Source: Manduca sexta (Eukaryota; Arthropoda; Insecta; Lepidoptera; Sphingidae). From it: 64,000 nucleotides of DNA. The notes beneath the pieces were generated by a model. It was not told the origin of the DNA. It saw only the letters and a list, made by a program, of their open reading frames with translations, and ran no database searches. Location of the stretch: assembly GCF_014839805.1 (NCBI RefSeq), contig NC_051136.1, positions 3,100,001-3,164,000 of the forward strand. The letters are read 5' to 3'. This document shows positions 56,600 through 64,000 of the stretch, one piece after another. Made by a program: the position numbers and the translations under genes. The stretch's first letter is position 1, and each line of letters starts with the position of its first letter.

Positions 56600-58240
56600 A
56601 TATTCCAACTAAAACCAAACCAAATTAATTATGTTAATTAATTTAGCCATGCGAAATCCGTAACCATGTATTACGTCTATGAGTTAAAGGTAAAGCCAAG
56701 CGGCAGAGAAGGCTTTTGTCAAAGCTAAAATGGAAGGGAGTTTTTGCGCCGAACATTTTAAATCGCATTCAACATTTTAAAAGACTGTTAATACCTCCGA
56801 CGGTGTGTTCCACATTCTTTTTTTTATGAATATTGAATTCTTCAATGATGTTTCAACGGGTTCTAATACCGCCACTTCCTGTGATGTTTTAGTTATGCGA
56901 GCGTTATCTAATTTCTCTTGTTCTTTGGATGGAATATTCATTATATTCTGTTCTTTGTAGTGTTTTTCATTTTAGTTGGACGTTCTTCGTAATTAAGATT
57001 GCTGGCACACATTTTATTTTAGTTTTTTATTTTGTTAGTTTTTCTGTTTTGTGAAACATGTTTTGTTATGAGTTTATATTTAGCTGGACACGTTTTCGCT
57101 TATATTTTTCAAAGCTTTGCAATGCACTATATTTTTAGGGTTTTTACAACTCGTCAGGTAATCCATTTGATAGATGATGGCAAATCCAAACAGATTTTTA
57201 TACAAAAAGGGTGACATGAATCAGATGTTTATCTGTTTGTTTTGAGCAAATATACATATTCTACAACATTCATGTTGTAAAATTAGTTTAGTTTAAATTT
57301 AGTTCACTAAATAAATATTATCTTCTACAGTTGTAGAGTATCGCAATACCGTATGACGCAATTTCCCAGAATATAAACTCACCAGAGAGTAAACAATTTA
57401 AAACCGTTACATGTTAACTCTGCGGTATACGAGGCTTCAACTATTGATAGGGAAGATTAACTATTCCAACCACATCCAGCAAATATATTGAACACCTCAC
57501 TCGTAAACCGGCAACGGAAATGTTCCCACTTTCGTAGAATCTTTCGGTGAAATATCTATATCGTAGTTAATAACGTATCACAAAGATTTAAGCTTTTATA
57601 TAATATTGAAAAAACTGTGTAGTTCGATGTTTGATCTTTATTTTGAGTACTATAAAAAGAACAATATTATAATATAAATATTTACATCAATTACGGGTGA
57701 TTTACAATAAACATATAAAATATATTCGTTCAAAACAAACGAATTAAAATTATTGTAGTACGGATATAGTAAGCGAAATGGGCGGAACAATCCACACAAG
57801 CAGCATATTAAATTAACATTCAACTTTTTAATTTCCCTATTAGATTATCATGATCTCACCATCCAGTAAGCAACAAATTTGGTAGATACGCCCACAATAA
57901 GTCGAGCAAAGTCTTTCACAACATGGACGCTGTAATACGTAACGTTGCCAACACTAGAACGCCACATGTTCCGCACCAAGTGCGGTCTTGAAACGACTAG
58001 CGTACTAGGAAAAACATAACATTATCTAATTGAGACTAGCTGTGCTTGGAATTTCGTGGAATTATATTTGCTTTACTGATTTCCTCTTTATATTTCTTGA
58101 ATTACGCATGTATTGCACACAACTGCTGAAATTAAGCTTAACACAGCAAAATTTAAATCAAAATCCATTCGATCGTAACTCATGCGTAAACAAATTAAGA
58201 CTCAACTGTTCTAATTTTAAGTCCGAAGTACGTTGAATCC
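56600..58240. other. Long AT-rich stretch, nothing recognised
   Basis: Frames are short and phenylalanine/tyrosine-biased, as expected of random AT-rich DNA. Confidence 0.45.
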
Positions 58241-58245
58241 ACGCA

Positions 58246-58300
58246 TCACTGCACCACTACTGAACGTAGGTCTCTCCAGATGAGCAAAGTTCAAGTAATT
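58246..58300 (-). pseudogene. Possible LINE ORF2 C-terminal remnant
   Basis: On the minus strand it reads LCSSGETYVQ, stop, WCSDAW, comparable to LWRSLGEAYVQQW with CAG changed to TAG at the second glutamine. Only about 15 codons can be aligned and no GAT tail is visible. Confidence 0.4.
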
Positions 58301-58304
58301 CTAA

Positions 58305-58810
58305 ATACAAAAATCTACCTGTAAAAGGAAAACAAATTCCAGAAATCCGGAACACAAAGATAGCCACTTACAAGCGCTGTCATAACGAAATCCTGTTTGA
58401 ATGTTTCCAGGACATTTCCCGACACAAATAAGGAAACGGGAAACTAAATTGGTATCTAATAATCAAGATATAATAAGAAAAGATTCGTTCAAACTGACCT
58501 GCGCGAGGTTGGGGAAATTGAATTTGAAACTTTTGCCATCGTTTTTGATGGCGTGATCTTGTTCTAAATATACGTAGCGAGTTATTCGGAGTTATATCGG
58601 TTTCGGTATATTTTTTGTGCAGTTTCATTTTACCCAATAATGCGGCCAGAGAGGGGAAACATGATGCTGAAACAATTTTCATTTAGCTGTGTTATTTGAT
58701 ATTTACACAATGAGCGTGTGCATGTAATATTCAATTTCTGTTTGTCAATAAATGTGAAACCATCATGGACTATGATTATGGATTCAAATTACTAAATGAT
58801 GTTCAGCAAA
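58305..58810. other. Stretch without recognised features
   Basis: A 100-codon minus frame (58380-58682), basic and without a known domain. Confidence 0.4.
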
Positions 58811-58811
58811 T

Positions 58812-59112
58812 AAGCGTCGATAGCCTAGTTGGGAGTGGAATGGACTGCAGAGACGATATCTGCTTGTTCAAAACTCAAGGGCACGCACACCTGACTTACT
58901 TACCTTATATGAGTACTGTTTGTGACTTATCGCTTGCTTTAACGGTGAAGGAAAACATCGTGAGCAAATCTGCATGCCTGAAAAGTTCTGTAGAATTTTG
59001 ACTGTATGTGAAGTCTGCCAATCTGCACAAGGCCAGCGTGGTGAACTAGGGCCTAATCTCCTCACTAGTAATGTAGGTCTGTGCAGCAGTAGAATAGTAT
59101 ACAGGATCATTT
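58812..59112 (+). mobile_element. SINE-A copy, old
   Basis: Head 'agcgtcgatagcctagttgg', 'cttgctttaacggtgaagga', 'ccagcgtggtgaactagggc'. Many substitutions, no ATT tail and no TSD, so this is the oldest SINE-A here. Confidence 0.75.
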
Positions 59113-59114
59113 TG

Positions 59115-59450
59115 ACATTGCGTTACTTAATGGAATGTCAGCATAGGTGACAGACAGACAGACATTGTGCCAGAAATTATCCATTAATAACTAATATTTT
59201 CACGAAAAATTCTGGTTTTAGCTTTCTGAATTTTTGATCATTTTGTAGTTTAATGTGAATATGGCGCGTGCGTGAGTGTATTTCTGACTGAAAGTATGAT
59301 GTTGCCGCTGCAACGAATTCTCTTAAAGTAGTAGTAGTTGCATAACGGCGCGAAAAAGTTAAATTACTTTTTATTAATATTTATTTTGTTAGAAACTTAC
59401 ACGTTTTTATTCTACATATACGGCCCATGTAACTTATTTTAGTGTTATTT
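59115..59450. other. Stretch without recognised features
   Basis: Nothing beyond a short (CAGA)n at about 59150. Confidence 0.4.
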
Positions 59451-59454
59451 CCAG

Positions 59455-59540
59455 GTAGACAAGTATGAAGTTTCATTTAGTAACGCGATGTCAAAATGAC
59501 TGTATAATACAGCGTTGATATTATTATTATTTATTATTAA
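59455..59540 (+). repeat. SINE-A 3' tail next to a short shared block
   Basis: 59500-59540 is 'tgtataatacagcgttgata' plus ATT repeats, the end of SINE-A. Before it, 'tatgaagtttcatttagtaa' is shared with 41788-41820. Confidence 0.5.
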
Positions 59541-59544
59541 ATAA

Positions 59545-59935
59545 TCGGTCTCCGTACTTTTGGAGTAAAATCTTAGTTCATCATTGACCTGTTTTACTGT
59601 GTAGTATTTCATATAATCTTGTTATCTACATCAATGCTATAAGACTCGGCGAGAACGAACAATTTATCGTTGATTCACAATACCCAGATTACTGGAAGCC
59701 TAGCCATCGAGCGTGATGCCGTTTTTGTCACGTGCCATGGAGCGTGCTTTGTCAACGCCACGCTAAATAAACGTGTTTACCGTGCTATGAATTAATCATA
59801 ACCTTTAACGGCCGGTGCGGAAGGCGCGTTTTGCGGAATTATTTATTGCGGTGGTTGTGACGTCATCGGTCTTAGGGAGATTTGCGGATGTTTTGTTGAC
59901 GTTTGAGAATCCTCATAATGTATTAATATTAGTAA
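59545..59935. other. Stretch without recognised features
   Basis: A somewhat GC-richer segment at 59690-59900 with a TGACGTCA site at about 59859-59866, outside any MITE copy. Confidence 0.4.
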
Positions 59936-59937
59936 TA

Positions 59938-60155
59938 TTTCTGCCGGTAAGCAGCAGTGTGTAGTCATTGTTGTCTTCTGGTTTGAAGGACATTGTAGCT
60001 AGTGTAACTACTAGACATAGTAAGACTTAACATCTCTTGTCTCAGGATGGCGAGTGCAGTGGAATACCAAACAATCGTTTGTAATTCAAGGTGCTGGATG
60101 GCGTTTTTGCTGTTTATGGGCGGTCGTATCGTCATTCAAAGCAATAAAAAAAATA
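59938..60155 (+). mobile_element. Family-C retroposon, 5' truncated
   Basis: Starts at 'tttctgccggtaagcagcag', includes the normal 'ggtttgaaggacattgtagc' segment that is rearranged at 37106, and ends 'cgtcattcaaagcaa' with an A run. Confidence 0.8.
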
Positions 60156-60211
60156 CTATTCATCAATTTGTAGAGTATCACTAAAGCGTAAGCAGAGGAA
60201 TAATTAGTTCA

Positions 60212-60415
60212 GTACTAGTTTTTGCTCGCGGCTTCGCACGCGTGAAGTTTTTCCTGGACAAAAGTCCCGCTATATATTTTCACGGGATAGTAGCATATAA
60301 CCTTTCCAGGGTCGTAAACTATTTCCAGAGCAAATTTCATAAGAATCCGTTCAGTAGATTTTGAGAAAATCTATAACATACAGACAGGCAGAAAAGGGGA
60401 CATTGTGCCATGATT
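60212..60415 (+). repeat. Family-L2 repeat
   Basis: 'gctcgcggcttcgcacgcgt', 'aaaagtcccgctatata', 'gtcgtaaactatttccag', 'cagtagattttgagaaaatc' and 'gaaaaggggacattg'. Same order and length as 36013-36230. Confidence 0.8.
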
Positions 60416-60429
60416 CCCCATCCCAAATT

Positions 60430-61040
60430 ATAATACCAGGTTTTTTTAGTATTTTAAAGAAAATATCATAACCCATATTATTTTATTTTCCGATCTCAAA
60501 AGGGATTCCCTTGCAAATTAGTCAAAGTAGTCCAAATTAATATTGATCAATGATCATCCCTTCCGTCCCCAAAATGTTTATAACTATTGTATATATTACC
60601 TGACTAATTAAATTTAAAACAGCATCGGAAACAATCTTGCAACTGCCCAAGCCAGGAGTAATGTATTCAACAAACCAATCTAGGTTTAAATTATTTTACA
60701 TAATATAGCGGGAAGGATAGATTGAATTCCCAACTTGGAAAGGACTGGCCTGTTCAAACAGAGTTTACTAGGTACGTGAAAATTCACACGAGATTCCACT
60801 ACTCATAAGTGGTTTACAACTTGCAAGTGGATTTTAGTTTGGTGCAGACACCTTATAAGGGTTTACCAACTCTGAAATAGGCTTCCTCAGTTTGGTTTGA
60901 AAAACGGATGGTATTGGAACGGTATTTTGCTAATAATGTACTTCATGGATTTTCGTTTAAAACCTGCAGTGTCATAAAATAAATATATTTTAAAACCGAA
61001 GTGTCAACTAATATTACTTTAATAATGGATTCAAATGAGC
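60430..61040. other. Stretch without recognised features
   Basis: No repeat family, RNA gene or coding frame was recognised. Confidence 0.45.
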
Positions 61041-61044
61041 TATT

Positions 61045-61150
61045 AATATTATTTATTTTACGCTTTGCACATGTGGCATACAGCCAGACTTAATGCCATG
61101 GGGCATTCTCTCCCAGTCAACCTTGGGGTGGTGTAAAGAGATCGAAGGCA
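61045..61150 (-). mobile_element. 3' end of a LINE (GGCATTAAG type)
   Basis: On the minus strand it reads 'gagagaatgccccatggcat' then 'taagtctggc'. The pattern 'gagaatgcc.tatggcattaagtc' is a common 3'-end signature of a lepidopteran non-LTR element, normally followed by AATAAA and A-rich repeats; here an AT-rich run follows. It is the end of a heavily 5'-truncated copy. Confidence 0.6.
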
Positions 61151-61159
61151 GGTGTATAA

Positions 61160-62170
61160 TAAAAAAGAAAAAACACATTATAAGAATAATAATAAAACAA
61201 ACATATGACTTAAAAACGATATACTCGCATATATAAATATATATAAACATATATAAATTATCTATATTTAAACAACGCAACTCCAACTCAATTCAAAATT
61301 ACCATAAAATAAATCCACTAATTAATCGCACCAACAATCAGAAATAAAAAAACTGAATCCAGTTAAAAAGGCATTAAAACAGACCGAGAACTCTTGATTA
61401 TACGCCTTTAAATTAAGCTTCAGAATTACAGGTGTTGAATATTTAAAAAGGTTAAAGAATAGGGGACTTATTGGGCTTCAGAGGGAGTCAGAAAATTTCT
61501 AATCACGTCGCGTCGATATGCGTCGGGTTTTCCAGTAATTCGCTTTGGTATCGTTCGTAAGATTAAGTGCCTGCGCTTTGGATTTGCGTATTCTGATCTC
61601 AGGAATCGAAAGCTTAGCGATAATCGGATTGGGGGCATTATGTCTTGACAATTTTTGCTTTGTGTAAACGGCTTTGGAATGATGATGTAATGCTTCGTAA
61701 AATAATGAGTTGTAGTATTGTTACATCGTTTTATTGGAGAACGAATGTAACATCGGCCCTTTTGGGAATACTTAATTTATATCAATATTGGAAATAGGTC
61801 AATACGCTTGTATTTGGAGTTTATACTAAAATATGTAAAAAATAAAATAATGTCGCATATAATATTTAATGTATTGTCAATCGCACGAGGCCTAATTAAT
61901 TAGATAGTCAATGAATGTCCAATCATGTACTAATTTTGATTATAAATAAATATTTTCATAGATATGCCAATAGATGGTGTTGAATAAAAACTATAAATAA
62001 TTGAATGGCGATGTCAAGATTCCCTTACCAATATACTTAAGTTTTCAAATTCAAAGAAATACATGTCTTTCTCACCGATATGTAAATTTTATTTAAATAC
62101 ATTGCAGGATATTTTGGGGACGTTGAACAATGCATTATAAATTTTCCCACACAAGATAATATAAATACTT
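61160..62170. other. AT-rich stretch, nothing recognised
   Basis: Contains a TATATA-rich run at 61225-61265. No coding frame other than one overlapping the LINE end. Confidence 0.45.
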
Positions 62171-62174
62171 ATAT

Positions 62175-62288
62175 CAATAAATTCGGTCTGCAAATCATTC
62201 TAAAAATAATTAGATTTTATATAAATTACGAAAGGGAAGGCCGGCTAGAATCGGGTTATATGGAACCTTAGCCACTAAATAGTATTCC
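62175..62288 (-). repeat. Family-K repeat
   Basis: 'ttcggtctgcaaatcattct', 'ttacgaaagggaaggccggc' and 'aatcgggttatatgg'. Probably closest to the ancestral family-K sequence because it keeps both ends in order. Confidence 0.65.
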
Positions 62289-62299
62289 ACCTTTTGCCG

Positions 62300-62640
62300 T
62301 TACAAACACACCGAAATCCATAACAATTAATATTTAAAATAATTTTATAAAAGTCGCCGTCTCTGCACTGGGTTTAATTAACAAAGTTCGAGCACTTACC
62401 ACAACCTAATAGCACGCTAGTAGGTCAAAACGAGTTATAAATGCAGTTAGTATAAACACGTAATTTAATTAAAGAAAAGCAATTTCACCGTAATAAGCCA
62501 AATGAGCAATTAAGCCTATATGACATATTTTAAAATAATTAAGCAACTTAACAGGTATGGTATTTGAATTGCGGCAAATATTTAGACATAAGTGTTGAAT
62601 GTTGAAATTATAGGTATTAAGTTCAAAATTAATGGTTCTA
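62300..62640. other. AT-rich stretch, nothing recognised
   Basis: No recognised element. Confidence 0.45.
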
Positions 62641-62646
62641 TAATAG

Positions 62647-62855
62647 AGTTAGGAGATCTTTTCCGTCTACGGGGGTATATCCGTCTTTTTGCAATTATGG
62701 GTGTTCTAATTAAATGATAGCTTTGGTAGCCGTATAGGTAAATAGGTGATTTCTTGACTCACTTGCCTATACGGGCATCGAAGCTGCCTTTGAATAAAAT
62801 GCCTGTAATTGCAAAGACGGATATACCCGCGTAAACGTAATAGGACCCCCTAACT
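62647..62855. mobile_element. 209-bp foldback/MITE-like inverted repeat
   Basis: Ends AGTTAGG and CCTAACT. The arms of about 100 nt align along their whole length, for example 'gggtatatccgtcttt' and 'gcccgtatagg' in both, with roughly three-quarters identity by eye. No clean TSD was found. An old foldback-type element is the simplest reading. Confidence 0.7.
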
Positions 62856-62859
62856 TTAA

Positions 62860-64000
62860 TTCTATTAAAAAGGCACCCGAGGTATGAATTAATCATGCAG
62901 ATTAATTATATACCTATTAAAACAATAAAGAGACACATACTTTTAAAGTACAAGCATATTATAACACGTGTATAAAAATATTTAAAAAAAAACAAGGCTA
63001 CAAGTAAATGAATTTAAACTTGCCAGTAATGAATGACCTATCGTAGAAGTCTTGGCTTATGTTCGTAGCTTACAATAGTAGCTCTTCGCGTAGCGGTTTC
63101 TCGTAGCGTTTTATACAAGCTACGTCTAAATGTCTGAATTTATTCCATAACACTAATATTAAAAGATCCAAAGTTTTAAAGTATAATATCTCAACACAAA
63201 ACATTTTCAGCTGATACAAGTGAGCGTGTTGAATATAACTATAAAAACCATATAATATTTTCTTTTAATTATCTTGTGTGGGTACAGCCGCCGCACGATA
63301 CCAATCAGTTGTATTTATTTTCGTTTCGTTGTACATGTGTGTTTAATAAACATTGTTTATAGTTAGGATTTGGGCGTGTGTTGACGGAGAAGACGCCAGT
63401 TAGAGCGTTTTTAGGGTGTAGTCACGTATTTTCTTGATAAGTATTATTTTAAGGCACAGCGGATGATTCCTGCGCTGTTAATGAAAGGCCGCGTCTTCAA
63501 TTTCTGTACTGGTATGAAAGAATTTTTGTTTTTTTTTTGTATTAATGGGTCAAAACTATCTCATACTTTCTGATACTTAAAAAAAGACCTTTTTTTAGTG
63601 AGAATTATATTTATGACGATTTTTTATTATATATTAATATATCAGATTAAGTCGAGTACAAAAAATTGCAAATTAACATTACGAACATTCGATTTTGGAA
63701 ACAGGACTATCTATTTCGAAGATTTGTATTACTCAGCTTAGTAAATGCCACTACCAACTATCATTAACACCAAATTAGCAACGCTTGAAGTGAGAAATTA
63801 AACGATATCTATTCAAACGAGACATATACTCGAGATAATTAAATTATTCATCTCGCACGAAACCGCAGACCGGTACTGAGGTACTCAAAAACTTTGTTCG
63901 CTCGCCGATTCTATTGATACCGCTCAAGTCGCCGTTCACGATTTCAGCATGACCGAATCTTTATGAGCTCATTCTATTAAATAACTTGTTTTGTTTGTAC
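62860..64000. other. AT-rich right edge, nothing secure
   Basis: At 63270-63365 a less AT-rich block ('gtacagccgccgcacgata', 'atcagttgt', AATAAA at 63347) could be an LTR or promoter fragment, but nothing supports it further. Confidence 0.3.

Overview
The window looks like nuclear, non-coding DNA from a moth or butterfly (Lepidoptera). It is AT-rich, and I found no intact protein-coding gene, rRNA, tRNA or CRISPR array. The order is inferred from interspersed repeats that I recognise as typical of lepidopteran genomes: tRNA-derived SINEs with (ATT)n or (GT)n tails, LINE 3' tails whose last codons still read EAYVQQ, and repeats beginning with a 'ctcgcggcttcgcccgcgtg'-type head. The open frames in this window are short. 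Nearly all lie inside repeats or have no recognisable similarity. The SINE-A, B, C ... names are labels of mine, based only on comparing sequences within the window; they are not database names. Layout. 0-12 kb: a possible TATA-box promoter near the left edge; a family-B repeat split by a 387-bp TA-flanked DNA transposon; family-E SINE pieces; two SINE-A copies with clear target-site duplications (TSDs). 12-24 kb: inverted-repeat elements (family D and a 167-bp MITE), a LINE tail with a 10-bp TSD, a second copy of the 387-bp element, two family-H retroposons, and more LINE C-terminal remnants. 24-34 kb: families J, K, B and F, SINE-A copies, a second kind of LINE C-terminus (RPKKRW), and a 202-bp TTA-flanked MITE. 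34-44 kb: a family-B copy split by a 285-bp hAT-like element with a perfect 8-bp TSD; a family-K copy split by a 330-bp poly(A) retroposon with a 13-bp TSD; a family-C copy carrying a 23-nt-arm hairpin. 44-54 kb: the most striking structure, a 366-bp near-perfect palindrome at 47450-47815, plus several SINEs, one with an internal inverted duplication. 54-64 kb: sparse repeats, a LINE 3' end and a 209-bp inverted-repeat element. There are no genes here that could be said to work together. The content is a record of successive transposon insertions, and the nested copies give a relative order: family B is older than the 387-bp and hAT-like elements, and family K is older than family H. The palindrome and the smaller templated inversions are the features least explained by known repeat families. 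All coordinates of diverged repeats are by eye and may be off by tens of bases at their edges; TSD-bounded elements are exact.
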